Assembly (NCBI GenBank): GCA_004379135.1 | Contig: NBNI01000006.1 | Coordinates: 375,160 to 439,159 of the forward strand | Length of the DNA: 64,000 nucleotides | Direction: 5' to 3' | DNA from: Acidimicrobiales bacterium mtb01 | Lineage (GTDB): Bacteria > Actinomycetota > Acidimicrobiia > Acidimicrobiales > Ilumatobacteraceae | Shown: positions 1 to 7,851 of the stretch, piece after piece | Position numbering within the stretch: the first letter of the stretch is position 1 | Layout of the letters: every line of letters begins with the position of its first letter | Notes under the pieces: generated by a model | Database searches by the model: none | What the model saw: the letters and a program-made list of their open reading frames with translations, nothing else | What the model was told of the DNA's origin: nothing | Program-made: the position numbers and the translations under genes

Positions 1-901
1 CGACGTCCCCAACGATTCGGAAATACGGCGCCCATCCTGAACGGCCTTCGACCCACTCGATCAAGTGCGCATCTCGAACGCACTTGTCTTTGCCCCAACG
101 CCAGGCCCCGTCGCCGCCATCAGGCAGCTTCGGAAACACCTCTCGTCCATCCGGGGCAACTAGGCCGAAGTAGAGATTTGGCCGAGCCGCACGCGTCGAG
201 CCCTGGCCACCCATCGCTCGTAGCGGCTTCAGGTAGTACGCGCGACCTTGCTCATCAACCTTGTTGTAGTGACTGCCGAGTTCAGCTGGGAGGCGCGTCA
301 CGGCGAACGCCTCGCTTCGTTGGAAGACAACGATGGTGTCGTGCCGGACGGAGAACGTCTTGGCATCCATGCGGGGACTATCGGTCTTCTCCCACACCAC
401 TGTCGCAACGAAGTTCTCCGCACCGAACACCTCGTCCATCAAGCAGCGCATGCGATGCACTTCCGCATCGTCGAGGTGCACCCATACCGAGCCGTCGGGG
501 GAGAGCAGCTCCTTGATGGCGAGCAGTCGGTCACGCATGAAGCTCAGCCAGGTGCTGTGCTCCATCCAGTCGTCGTAGTGCGTGAAGGTCTGTCCCGTGT
601 TGAACGGCGGGTCGATGTAGACGAGCTTGACCTTGCCGCGGTAGTGGCGTGCGTATTCGGGGACCTCGGCGAGGATGCGCAGCACGTCGAGCGAGTCGCC
701 GCAGAACATCAAGTTGTCGCCGAACGGGTCGTCCTCGTTGACCTCGCCGTAGTTCGCTCCGAAGTCGCTGAGGCGCACCTCGCGCGCTGCGGGGTGGTCG
801 GGGTCGACCCACACCGGCTTGCCCGTGTCGTCCTTGGGCACGAGCAAGAACTTGTCCTTGTTCGGCCAGGTGAGCTCAAGGCGGGTGTTGGCAGCGGTCA
901 T
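1..901 (-). CDS. Site-specific DNA-methyltransferase, N-terminal part (cut by window edge)
   Basis: The frame is open from an ATG at 901 to the window edge, giving the first 300 residues. The segment NLMFCGDSLDVL is followed by VKLVYIDPPFNTG, the DPPF catalytic motif IV of amino-methyltransferases. With motif IV early and the SAM-binding FxGxG motif I not yet reached, the order fits the beta class, which includes type III Mod subunits and related adenine methyltransferases. The region after motif IV (WVHLDDAEVHRMRCLMDEVF) is typical of this family. A restriction partner would lie further left, outside the window. It follows two helix-turn-helix genes on the same strand, an arrangement like controller protein plus modification enzyme. 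Whether it is type III, BREX-like or an orphan enzyme cannot be told from half a gene. Confidence 0.85.
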   Translation of the reverse strand, partial: MTAANTRLELTWPNKDKFLLVPKDDTGKPVWVDPDHPAAREVRLSDFGANYGEVNEDDPFGDNLMFCGDSLDVLRILAEVPEYARHYRGKVKLVYIDPPFNTGQTFTHYDDWMEHSTWLSFMRDRLLAIKELLSPDGSVWVHLDDAEVHRMRCLMDEVFGAENFVATVVWEKTDSPRMDAKTFSVRHDTIVVFQRSEAFAVTRLPAELGSHYNKVDEQGRAYYLKPLRAMGGQGSTRAARPNLYFGLVAPDGREVFPKLPDGGDGAWRWGKDKCVRDAHLIEWVEGRSGWAPYFRIVGDV

Positions 902-971
902 AAGGGGTCGAGTTTCTGTTGGGTCGGAATCAGGTCAGCAGGGTCCAGGGCTATGGAAAATCGGCCGCGAA

Positions 972-997
972 ACACCCCGATTGTCGCTGAGGGGTGT
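972..997 (-). terminator. Hairpin between HTH gene and methyltransferase gene
   Basis: ACACCCC and GGGGTGT form a perfect 7-bp stem with a 12-base loop, in the 106-bp gap between the helix-turn-helix gene and the methyltransferase gene. There is no T-run, so it could equally be an attenuator or mRNA stabiliser. It is the only clear structure in this gap. Confidence 0.3.
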
Positions 998-1007
998 GAC
1001 CGAGAGG

Positions 1008-1895
1008 TCAACTCCATCTCACCGCTCCGCCGGGCTCCACGAACCCCATCTGGTCACGGAAGGCCAGGTCCCACTCGGCCGGCGTCTCCCCAGCCTCGAC
1101 GAACACCTTCACCCCGCGGAACTGCGTCACCCGCGCACGGGTGGCCTCGATGGCCGCGCACACGAATGCTCCGCCGGCCTGCCCGCCACCGCGTGCGTGC
1201 ACCGAGGCCTTCCAGTCCTCTGGCACCCACAGGGTTCCGCCCATCACCCCGGGGGCGATGAACCCTTCTGCGCCGGCCTCGTGCGGCGATGGCGCGACGT
1301 ACACCGTGAGCTCGGCGCTGAGGCGCCCGCGGTTGTTCGCTCTCGAAGGGTCAGCTGCCAGGTACTGGCGCACCAACTCGTCGGCGAGCACCGCCTTGGT
1401 GAAGGTGCGTCGAACCACAGCTGCGTCGGGGTGGGCTACAGGCACATCCCCTTGGTTGCCGGCGCCGCTGGGCTCAGTTGGGTCCCACTGCGCCCCTTCA
1501 TCGCTGGTGGACGCGAAGCGCACGACCCGAGCCGCGCTGGCGGGCTTTGAGCGCGCCACCGCGTCGTTCATCGCCTTGGCGAGCGCAGCCTCGTCGAGCG
1601 GGTTCGTTCCAGCCGATGCGGCCAGCACGAGCGCCAAGGTCGCGTAGTCGGTGAGGCGGTGGCCGTTCACCATGTTGCGCAGGTGGTTCACGCTGGCCCC
1701 GTAGCGCCGCGCGAACCCTTCGGCACTCTTGGCGACCCGGGCGATCTCACCGCGCAGATACGCCGCCGAGCCCCACTGGCGAAGCAGTGCCGCGGTCGTC
1801 GTGGCATCGAGTCCGTCGAGGTCGAAGCGCGCAGTGGGACTATCCCATCGCGAGCCAGGGCGAAGCCGGTCTGCAGGTCGAAACGGTGCTCCCAT
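1008..1895 (-). CDS. Unknown protein with N-terminal HTH-like region, next to DNA methyltransferase
   Basis: This 295-residue protein has no family I can name. Residues about 45-95 (LRGEIARVAKSAEGFARRYG, then ASVNHLRNMVNGHRL) look like a degenerate XRE-type helix-turn-helix. The C-terminal half (about 155-290) is a compact alpha/beta stretch with AELTVYVAPSPHE, a Gly-rich linker GGGQAGGAFVC and a final VRWS. It begins 6 bp after the stop of the preceding XRE gene, so the two are almost certainly cotranscribed, with the methyltransferase downstream. Likely roles are control of the modification enzyme or a partner in the same defence or mobile cassette. No transmembrane segment is seen. Function unknown. 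Confidence 0.75.
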   Translation of the reverse strand: MGAPFRPADRLRPGSRWDSPTARFDLDGLDATTTAALLRQWGSAAYLRGEIARVAKSAEGFARRYGASVNHLRNMVNGHRLTDYATLALVLAASAGTNPLDEAALAKAMNDAVARSKPASAARVVRFASTSDEGAQWDPTEPSGAGNQGDVPVAHPDAAVVRRTFTKAVLADELVRQYLAADPSRANNRGRLSAELTVYVAPSPHEAGAEGFIAPGVMGGTLWVPEDWKASVHARGGGQAGGAFVCAAIEATRARVTQFRGVKVFVEAGETPAEWDLAFRDQMGFVEPGGAVRWS

Positions 1896-1901
1896 GACGA
1901 C

Positions 1902-2294
1902 CTACTTGGCGCTCCGGCGCTGGCTGGTCAGGTCGCTGCGACCTGATGTCGCGCCGTGGCGACCGGAACGACTGCTCGAAGCCTTGGTGCCGCCACGTTG
2001 ACCGGCATGAACACCACACCACAGCGAAACCTCGAGGGCCTGCTCGAGCCGGAACACCGTGACGACGTCTCCCCAGGTGCGTCCGGTGAGCAAGTTCGAC
2101 AGCGTCGCAACACTCACCCCTGCAGCGATTGCCACGCTGCGCATGGAGCGCTCTCCGATGGCGGCCTCGAGGCGCTTGGACATCTCGAGCACATGGCGGG
2201 CCTCGGCCGGTGCGTCCTTGGACAGCGTGGCCTTGGGCCATTGGCCCCGGGTCACGTACTCGTTCGGTGCTGTCGCAATGCCCCTCGCCGGCAT
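1902..2294 (-). CDS. XRE-family transcriptional regulator
   Basis: A 130-residue protein. Residues about 35-85 (RLEAAIGERSMRSVAIAAG, then VSVATLSNLLTGRTWGDVVT) form a clear cro/CI-type helix-turn-helix, ending in RLEQALEVSLW as such domains do. The C-terminal tail is Ser/Arg-rich and probably disordered. It is first in a minus-strand group with the HTH-like gene and the methyltransferase, and is divergent from the recombinase-like gene. A small inverted repeat at 2306-2316 just upstream of its ATG is a candidate operator. The arrangement resembles a controller protein of a restriction-modification system; that role is inferred. Confidence 0.8.
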   Translation of the reverse strand: MPARGIATAPNEYVTRGQWPKATLSKDAPAEARHVLEMSKRLEAAIGERSMRSVAIAAGVSVATLSNLLTGRTWGDVVTVFRLEQALEVSLWCGVHAGQRGGTKASSSRSGRHGATSGRSDLTSQRRSAK

Positions 2295-2305
2295 GTGACG
2301 GTTCT

Positions 2306-2316
2306 AACAGACTGTT
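2306..2316. promoter_or_regulatory. Candidate operator, AACAG-A-CTGTT palindrome
   Basis: A perfect 5+1+5 inverted repeat lies 12 bp upstream of the XRE regulator start, in the short divergent region shared with the recombinase-like gene. Short palindromes here are typical autoregulatory sites of XRE controllers. A match this short could be chance, so the call rests mainly on its position. Confidence 0.35.
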
Positions 2317-2433
2317 CAGCCTTTTTCTATACCTACCTGCCTATTGCTCCACGAGCGACACACGAAAGCAGGCTGGTTGGACACAACTCGAACATCTCCC
2401 GAGCGCAGAGCGCTGCGATGGGACGGAACTGAC

Positions 2434-3360
2434 GTGGGCGCACGACACGAACTCGTGCGTGGCGCTGCCCTGCCCGCTGACATCCAGACCCTCCATGACA
2501 CCTACGTGCCCCGAGTCATGCCCCGTGGCGACTGGGACGCTGTGGCCGACACCGCCCGGGCATGGTTCACCCTCGCCGCACCCCAGGAGCGCCAGCTCGC
2601 CTTGCAGTTGATGCTGATGTTCGGCCGCTTCGCCCACTGGGCGAGCTCGTTGCGGCTCAAGCTGAACGCCAACGTGTTGTTCACCCCATCGATGGTCGAC
2701 CGCTACATCGAGCACGTCGAGACCACCCTGGGCGCCAAGACCGCCACCGAGTACCGGGCTCTTATGCGCCGGGTTGGGCCAGTGGTGGGCAAGGCCGACT
2801 CGTGGGCCAAGCCCGGTCGCCAGATTGGACGCAACTCGGTGCCTAAGCCGCTGAGTGTCGAGGTCGAGCACTCCTGCATGACCCAGGCCCGCCGGGCTGG
2901 CATCCATCACCAGGCGATGTGCCTGCTCGGCTTTGGTTGCGGGCTCGATGGCCGCTGGCTGCCCCATGTGCGTGGCATCGACGTTGTCGAGCTCGACGGC
3001 TGGCCGCATGTGCAAGTCGTCGACCCCGACGCTCGGGCCATCCCGGTGCTGGCGGCCCACGCCGACGAGCTCGTCGAGGTTGCTGGCCGAATCGGCGACG
3101 GGTTCTTGATTGGCGGCGAGAACCATGTGCAGAACCGCGTGTGGGTCCTCACACGCAAGGTGCTCATCACCGAGGGCCGCAAGTTGTTCGTGGGTGAAAT
3201 GCGCTCGAGCTGGTTCGCCAAGCATCTGGCCAACAACACGCACCTCGTGTACCTGTCGCACATCACCGGGGTGAAGAGCTTCGCCCGGCTGCTCGCCGTG
3301 CTCGAACACGTCGAAGTGCCTGACCTTGGCGCCCTGGCCCTCCAGGCGAGGTCTGCGTGA
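2434..3360 (+). CDS. Degenerate tyrosine-recombinase-like protein coupled to a transposase
   Basis: The layout is that of a tyrosine recombinase. A SAM-like core-binding region (FTPSMVDRYIEHVETTLGAK) is followed by a catalytic-domain-like region. GLDGRWLPHVRGIDV aligns with the GLRxxELxxLxxxDI box, and MRSSWFAKHLANN with the LRHTFATHL box. The first catalytic Arg position reads Asp, the box II His is absent, and the C-terminal helix (ARLLAVLEHV) has Leu where the nucleophilic Tyr should be. It is therefore probably catalytically dead, perhaps a DNA-binding accessory. Its stop overlaps the GTG of the next gene (GTGA), so it is translationally coupled to the DDE transposase. The GTG at 2434 was chosen for the upstream GGGACGGA; a TTG at 2344 would add 30 residues. 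Confidence 0.65.
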   Translation: MGARHELVRGAALPADIQTLHDTYVPRVMPRGDWDAVADTARAWFTLAAPQERQLALQLMLMFGRFAHWASSLRLKLNANVLFTPSMVDRYIEHVETTLGAKTATEYRALMRRVGPVVGKADSWAKPGRQIGRNSVPKPLSVEVEHSCMTQARRAGIHHQAMCLLGFGCGLDGRWLPHVRGIDVVELDGWPHVQVVDPDARAIPVLAAHADELVEVAGRIGDGFLIGGENHVQNRVWVLTRKVLITEGRKLFVGEMRSSWFAKHLANNTHLVYLSHITGVKSFARLLAVLEHVEVPDLGALALQARSA

Positions 3361-5315
3361 CCAAGCCGATGCGTGCTCGCACCGTCAAACGCAAGGTGCT
3401 TGCGGCCCACCGCCGCGCCGCCCGGCGCGGTCGTGGCCGCTCGATTCTCGACTTCGCTGGCGAGCACTCACTGCGACTCGACATGAGCCCTGCCGGCTAC
3501 TCCGTGTCCGACACCAGGTTGCGTCACGTCATGGCCGCCGTCGAGCGCTCGGGCGTTGCTCCGTATCTCGAGCGGCGCCTGCGCCAGCACCCAGGCAAGC
3601 CCTGCAGCTATCGGCCCGACATCTTGGCCGTGGGCGTGATCTTGTCGGTGATGAACGGCTGGACCCTCGAGCTCACCGACGTCACCAAGGCCCTCGCCGG
3701 CATCCACCCGCTCACCCGCATGGAACTCGGCCTGCACGACGACGACGGGTTCTTCGTCGGCTACCGCTCGGTCGACCACCAGTTCAACCGACTCGCCGAT
3801 GCGCTGACCGCCGGCTGGGTCGATGACGACGGCACCCGCTGCGACACGCAGTGGCTCATCGACGCCATCATCAACGCCTCGGTCCCCGACGACGCCGCTG
3901 CGCTCGAGGCCGTGTCGATGGACGGACTCGCTTTGCAGACCTGGGGAAAGATGCGCTGGCCCGGCAGCTTCGAAGACGACACGGTCGCTGCGGTAACTGC
4001 CGATGCCGACGACGAGGCCTACGACGACCGAGCCGAGTTCGCCGCCCCCGAGGCACTCGTGACCGACGAGGACGCTCCTGCCCCCAAGCCCGCCAAGTCC
4101 AAGAAGGGCAAGACGAAGGCGGCAGCGCCCAAGAAGTCCGAACCTGCGTGGCCACACTCACTCGACGACCGCCGGCCCGTTCCCACCGCTGACCCCGACG
4201 CACGCCTGGGCAAGCGCACTGTCACCGAGTCCCAGCCCACCAAGAACTACGCCGGCTACGAACTGCACCTCGCCTCACAGGTGCGCACCGCCCAGTGGGA
4301 AGGCGACCCCGAACACATCACGCTCGGAGACGCAGTCCCCAACTACGTGCGAGGGATGCGCCTGACTCGAGCCAGCGAGTACCGAGCAGCAGCAGGCGCC
4401 GAACTGGTCACCGCCCTCAAAGAGATGCACCCGAGCTTGAACGAAGCACTCGCCGACCGTGGCTACACCCAGCTCAAGGCCGAGAACTTCCACGACGTCG
4501 TGCGAGCGCTCGGCATCAAGCTCGTCATGGACTACAAGACCACCACGCTTCGCCACGCCAAGCCCTACGAAGTCGCCACCGGGCGACGCAACCTCAAGAC
4601 CTCGACACGGCCCACCCAGCGCGTGTGGCGCACCGCTGGCGGTCTGTTCCACCAGTTCATGCCCGAGGAGTACCTCGACAACCCAGCGCTGCCGTGGAAG
4701 AGCGCCAGCGAGCGAGCCACCATCGAGGCCTACTACAACCGACGAGCCGCCTACGCCTACCGCATCCACAGCGCCGCTGGCGACCAACTCCGCCTGGTGT
4801 GCCCGGGCTGTGCTGGCCGCCTGCGCCCCATCGACCCGCTGGTGGCCGCCGCTACCGACAAGCTGGACATGCCAGCCCTGGACGTCCCCGACGGCGTGAG
4901 CACGTGCTGCGTACAAAAGGTCATCACCACCACACCGGCCGACCGTGGCAAGCACTGGCAGGAGATTCCCTACGGCACCACCGCCTGGGCCCGTTCCTAC
5001 GGCCGCCGTGCACTGGTGGAGAACACCAACTCGGTCCTGCGCAACGGACTCGCCCGCCTGTCCCGCGGGTTCTTCCGTGTGTTCGGCAAGGACAAGGTCA
5101 GCTTGCTCGTTGGTCTGGCACTGGCTGCACTGAATCTGAAGATGGCCGAGAAGACCCGACGCCGTGACGAGGTCGACGTCGTCGACCACGACTGGGACGA
5201 CGACAGCGACGAGGCTGACACCTCGGTAGGTGAGGCCGACGAGGACGTGGTCACGCCACCGCCTCGAGGACCCGCCCCGCCTGGCGAGATAGGCGACGAA
5301 CCCACGACCGAGTGA
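3357..5315 (+). CDS. DDE transposase with acidic/lysine-rich insertion
   Basis: A 652-residue transposase of the IS4/IS1182-like DDE type. The catalytic triad is readable: D189 in SMDGLALQTWGK, D367 in ALADRGYTQLK, and E555 in RRALVENTNSVLRNGL, followed by a hydrophobic helix near the end of the fold. YAGYELHLASQV just before the second Asp is typical of the family. About residues 205-295 hold an acidic stretch, then a Lys/Ala/Pro-rich stretch (KPAKSKKGKTKAAAPKK), which enlarges the protein well beyond compact IS transposases. A Cys pair (CPGCAGRL) and a later CC suggest a zinc ribbon before the last catalytic residue. The C-terminus is acidic and Pro-rich. It overlaps the recombinase-like gene by 4 bp. 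No flanking terminal inverted repeats were recognised. Confidence 0.85.
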   Translation: MTKPMRARTVKRKVLAAHRRAARRGRGRSILDFAGEHSLRLDMSPAGYSVSDTRLRHVMAAVERSGVAPYLERRLRQHPGKPCSYRPDILAVGVILSVMNGWTLELTDVTKALAGIHPLTRMELGLHDDDGFFVGYRSVDHQFNRLADALTAGWVDDDGTRCDTQWLIDAIINASVPDDAAALEAVSMDGLALQTWGKMRWPGSFEDDTVAAVTADADDEAYDDRAEFAAPEALVTDEDAPAPKPAKSKKGKTKAAAPKKSEPAWPHSLDDRRPVPTADPDARLGKRTVTESQPTKNYAGYELHLASQVRTAQWEGDPEHITLGDAVPNYVRGMRLTRASEYRAAAGAELVTALKEMHPSLNEALADRGYTQLKAENFHDVVRALGIKLVMDYKTTTLRHAKPYEVATGRRNLKTSTRPTQRVWRTAGGLFHQFMPEEYLDNPALPWKSASERATIEAYYNRRAAYAYRIHSAAGDQLRLVCPGCAGRLRPIDPLVAAATDKLDMPALDVPDGVSTCCVQKVITTTPADRGKHWQEIPYGTTAWARSYGRRALVENTNSVLRNGLARLSRGFFRVFGKDKVSLLVGLALAALNLKMAEKTRRRDEVDVVDHDWDDDSDEADTSVGEADEDVVTPPPRGPAPPGEIGDEPTTE

Positions 5316-5335
5316 CCGGAGCGCAAGCCCCGGTC
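5314..5335 (+). terminator. Short hairpin overlapping the transposase stop codon
   Basis: GACCGG and CCGGTC pair with a 10-base loop, starting inside the transposase stop codon. It lacks a T-run. A stronger terminator candidate follows at 5416. Confidence 0.25.
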
Positions 5336-5415
5336 ATTGGCGTGCTCGCACATCGAGGTTCGAACACCTAAGCAGTGGTCGAGCACCGCGACCAGCGCCC
5401 GTCGACACCTACGAC

Positions 5416-5448
5416 AAGCCCCGAGGACCGGATTCGGCCTCGGGGCTT
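5416..5448 (+). terminator. Rho-independent-type terminator downstream of the transposase
   Basis: AAGCCCCGAGG and CCTCGGGGCTT form a perfect 11-bp GC-rich stem with an 11-base loop, followed by the moderately T-rich TCTCATTT. It lies 100 bp after the transposase stop and before the tRNA gene, and can end transcription from the left. Apart from this, the tRNA and a TGTGCACA palindrome at 5466-5473, I see nothing in the 353 bp between the transposase and dcd. Confidence 0.7.
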
Positions 5449-5504
5449 CTCATTTCAGACTTGGTTGTGCACACAAATCGCCATTACTTGTGCACTCACT
5501 TGTG

Positions 5505-5575
5505 AGCGGGTGACGGGAATCGAACCCGCGTTCTCAGCTTGGGAAGCTGATGTTCTGCCATTGAACTACACCCGC
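5505..5575 (-). tRNA. tRNA-Gly (anticodon CCC)
   Basis: On the minus strand a full cloverleaf can be drawn: acceptor GCGGGTG/CACCCGC (7 bp), D-stem GTTC/GAAC, anticodon stem TCAGC/GCTGA with loop TTCCCAA (anticodon CCC, reading GGG), 4-base variable loop, and T-arm GCGGG-TTCGATT-CCCGT. Position 73 is U, as usual for bacterial tRNA-Gly. The 3' CCA is not encoded and must be added enzymatically. Upstream, GATAAT (complement of 5606-5611) is a possible -10 box. The accessory region at 1-5500 abuts its 3' end, the usual side for integration of mobile islands. Confidence 0.95.
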
Positions 5576-5668
5576 AGTGCGCACCCGAAGGTCGGCTCCT
5601 CCGAGATTATCCGTGCCCCCGCAGGTCGTCACCTGCTCCGGGTCGAGCCGATCCACTACGGTGACGGC

Positions 5669-6238
5669 GTGATCTTGTCGGACCGCAGCATCAAAGAGGC
5701 CCTGGCCGCGGGGCGCATCATCATCGAACCGCTCGACGAGAAGATGATCCAGCCCTCGTCCATCGACGTTCGGGTCTCCAACCTCTTTCGCGTCTTCCGC
5801 AACCACACCGCCGGAATCATCGACGTCAAACAGGACATGACCGGGCTCACCGAACTCGTCGAGATTTCCGAGGACGGCGTATTCGTCCTTCACCCCGGTG
5901 AATTCGTCCTCGGGTCGACTCTCGAACGCGTCGCGGTGCCCAACGATTTGGTGGCTCGCATCGAAGGCAAGAGCAGCCTCGGCCGACTCGGGCTCCTCAT
6001 CCACTCCACCGCCGGTTTCATCGATGCCGGTTTCGACGGACACGTCACCCTCGAATTGGCCAATGTCGCCAGTCTGCCCATCACCATCTATCCCGGCATG
6101 AAGATCGGACAGGTGAGCTTCATGCAGATGACCACACCCGCCGACAATCCCTACGGCAAGGGTGCGCGTGGTTCGAAGTATCTCGGGCAGCGCGGACCCA
6201 CGCCGAGTCGCTACTTCGAGAACTTCAACAACGACTGA
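5669..6238 (+). CDS. dcd: dCTP deaminase, probably bifunctional dCTP deaminase/dUTPase
   Basis: A 189-residue homotrimeric pyrimidine nucleotide enzyme that deaminates dCTP and, in the mycobacterial type, goes on to dUMP, feeding dTMP synthesis. Visible are QPSSIDVR (28-35), FVLHPGEFVLGSTLE (72-86), EGKSSLGRLGL (99-109), and HSTAGFIDAGF with the catalytic Glu at 129 in GHVTLELANV. The C-terminal GQRGPTPSR motif closes over substrate and is shared with the bifunctional actinobacterial enzymes. The GTG at 5669 gives the normal family length; the frame is open further upstream but would run through the tRNA gene. engB follows 18 bp later and is probably cotranscribed. Bifunctionality is inferred from similarity to the mycobacterial protein. 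Confidence 0.93.
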   Translation: MILSDRSIKEALAAGRIIIEPLDEKMIQPSSIDVRVSNLFRVFRNHTAGIIDVKQDMTGLTELVEISEDGVFVLHPGEFVLGSTLERVAVPNDLVARIEGKSSLGRLGLLIHSTAGFIDAGFDGHVTLELANVASLPITIYPGMKIGQVSFMQMTTPADNPYGKGARGSKYLGQRGPTPSRYFENFNND

Positions 6239-6256
6239 GTCCGTACACTTGCAACG

Positions 6257-6841
6257 GTGAGTGGGCCGCTGCAGATCACCTTCGTGAAGTCGGCCACCGA
6301 CGTTCGCGATCTGCCGGAGTCACCGGCCGAAGTCGCCTTCGTGGGCCGCTCGAACGTGGGCAAGTCGTCACTGATCAACGCACTCGCCAATCGACGACAA
6401 CTCGCCCGGGTGTCGAACACACCGGGACGCACCCAACTCATCAACATCTTCGCGGTGCCGAATGGAGCCACGGTCGTCGACCTGCCCGGCTACGGGTACG
6501 CCGCCGTTCCCGGTCGGGTGAAGAAGACCTGGGGTCCGATGATCGAGGGCTACTTGCTCGACCGCGAGGAACTCGTGATGGTGTTCGTGCTCGTCGATGG
6601 AGAGATCGGCCCCACCAAACTCGATCTGCAGATGCTCGACTGGCTACGAGACAACAGCATCCCTCACACGGTTGTTGCCACCAAGGGCGACAAGGTGAAG
6701 TCGTCCAAACGTCCGACGCGCAAACGCGAGTTGGCCGAGGCCTGTCAGTTGGAGCCGGGTGATGTGGTGTGGGCGAGCAGTCAGAACGGCGCCAACATCG
6801 ACACCCTTCGCTCATTGATCACCAGCCACCTCACCCACTAA
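6257..6841 (+). CDS. engB: Ribosome biogenesis GTPase YsxC/EngB
   Basis: A 194-residue TrmE-Era-EngA-EngB-type GTPase needed for assembly of the large ribosomal subunit. The G1 loop is GRSNVGKSS (30-38), switch I carries the conserved SNTPGRTQ (53-60), G3 is DLPGYG (75-80) and G4 is TKGD (142-145). The protein is single-domain and of full family length. The GTG start at 6257 is 18 bp after dcd, so a two-gene operon is likely. It is followed at once by a 50-bp palindrome that could terminate the transcript. Confidence 0.95.
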   Translation: MSGPLQITFVKSATDVRDLPESPAEVAFVGRSNVGKSSLINALANRRQLARVSNTPGRTQLINIFAVPNGATVVDLPGYGYAAVPGRVKKTWGPMIEGYLLDREELVMVFVLVDGEIGPTKLDLQMLDWLRDNSIPHTVVATKGDKVKSSKRPTRKRELAEACQLEPGDVVWASSQNGANIDTLRSLITSHLTH

Positions 6842-6850
6842 ACCCCTGGC

Positions 6851-6900
6851 GATCTGGGTCGTGAAAGTGACCAATCCTGGTTACTTTCGCGACCCAGATC
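6851..6900. repeat. 50-bp palindrome, left flank of the AbiEi/DUF559 gene
   Basis: The two 25-base halves are inverted copies. GATCTGGGTCG opens the left half and its complement closes the right half, with GAAAGT and ACCA matching inside. The two internal differences would be G-U pairs in RNA, so a 23-bp hairpin with an ATCC loop is possible. It begins 10 bp after the engB stop and can serve as its terminator. A related palindrome sharing TCTGGGTCG lies on the other side of the next gene at 7852-7899. Confidence 0.85.
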
Positions 6901-6934
6901 ACCGTCAAGCACGGCTCGTGCACACACGCAGGAT

Positions 6935-7843
6935 GTGAAATTTCCTGAACTACAGCACATCGCTGAACAACATCACGGTCTCATCTCACGTACTCAATAC
7001 TTCGAGTGCGGTGGTTCCTCTCGCTCATGGTCTCGTCTGCACGAACGAGGGTTCCTCCGCTTCGTCCATCCAGGTGTCGCCTCTCTCTTCGGGTACGAAC
7101 CGACTCGCTTTCAGAAAATCGCTGCTGCGGGGATGTTTGCGGGGTCACGAGGAATCGTCTCCCACACTTCCGCCGCAGAGCTCTGGGGAGCGTGGACACC
7201 CAAATCGGATGAACCAGTTCACGTCCTGGTCGACAATCGGCGGGGAGGTGCCCATTTGGATGGCATCGTTCTCCATCGGCCGCGCGACATCCACGATTTG
7301 GCACCGCTTCGCAAGAGTGGAATCCGCGTCACGAGTGCGTCGCGAACGCTGCTCGACGTGGCCGCACTCGCACCCCATGCGCTGAGTTCAGTCGTCGAAA
7401 GAATGCTGCTCAGTGGGAATACCTCTCGCCATCGACTCAAGGCAGCCGTGGCGCTTCACTCCAAACAAGGACGAACCGGAATCGGAGCCATGCGTGAACT
7501 CCTCGCGGGTTGGCCTTACAGCGATCGCCCCGCTGACTCAGTGTTGGAACTCCGCATGGACAAATTGCTCGCGGAGCACCTTCTCCCCAGCCACCAGACG
7601 CAGATCCAGGAGGGTCCGTTCCGGATCGACTTCGGCTGGCCGGAGTGGAAGGTGGCCGGTGAGCTCGATGGCTGGGGGAAGTTCGACATGCTCGAGCAGT
7701 TCGAACGCCTCACCGCTCGCGATCGATATCTGCAACTCCACGGCTGGATCGTTCTGCACTTCACCTGGCGCGACGTGCAACATCGTCCGCGCTACGTGAT
7801 TCGGGAACTTCGAAGCGCGCTGAACGCCCGCGGCTGGCGCTGA
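6935..7843 (+). CDS. AbiEi-type winged-helix plus DUF559 nuclease-fold protein
   Basis: A 302-residue protein. Residues 1-60 resemble the winged-helix region of type IV antitoxins (AbiEi family: HHGLISRTQYFECGGS, RGFLRFVHPGV), and 60-150 the AbiEi C-terminal-like domain (VSHTSAAELWGAW, RVTSASRTLLDVA). Residues about 225-300 are a DUF559/Vsr-like PD-(D/E)xK fold with D232, E243 and D245 (RIDFGWPEWKVAGELDG) and GWIVLHFTWRDV. No toxin gene is adjacent, so an ordinary toxin-antitoxin pair is not supported. It starts 93 bp after engB and stands alone between two related palindromes, like an inserted cassette. Proteins of this architecture are common in Actinobacteria, but their function is not established. 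Confidence 0.8.
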   Translation: MKFPELQHIAEQHHGLISRTQYFECGGSSRSWSRLHERGFLRFVHPGVASLFGYEPTRFQKIAAAGMFAGSRGIVSHTSAAELWGAWTPKSDEPVHVLVDNRRGGAHLDGIVLHRPRDIHDLAPLRKSGIRVTSASRTLLDVAALAPHALSSVVERMLLSGNTSRHRLKAAVALHSKQGRTGIGAMRELLAGWPYSDRPADSVLELRMDKLLAEHLLPSHQTQIQEGPFRIDFGWPEWKVAGELDGWGKFDMLEQFERLTARDRYLQLHGWIVLHFTWRDVQHRPRYVIRELRSALNARGWR

Positions 7844-7851
7844 GCCTGGCC

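Noticed and set aside
5340-5372. A tRNA-like T-arm (AGGTTCGAACACCT) after the transposase
   Set aside because: Only the T-arm-like piece is visible. No acceptor or anticodon arms can be drawn around it, so it is not called as a tRNA or tRNA relic.
2295-5460. Terminal inverted repeats of the transposase element
   Set aside because: Comparing the sequence before 2434 and after 5315 by eye gave no convincing inverted match, so element ends are not assigned.
5375-5668. An N-terminal extension of dcd by 98 codons
   Set aside because: The extension would be translated from the antisense of the tRNA-Gly gene, and the enzyme has full family length from the GTG at 5669.
6935-7843. A type IV toxin-antitoxin module
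   Set aside because: Only the AbiEi-like part is present; no AbiEii nucleotidyltransferase-type toxin gene lies on either side.
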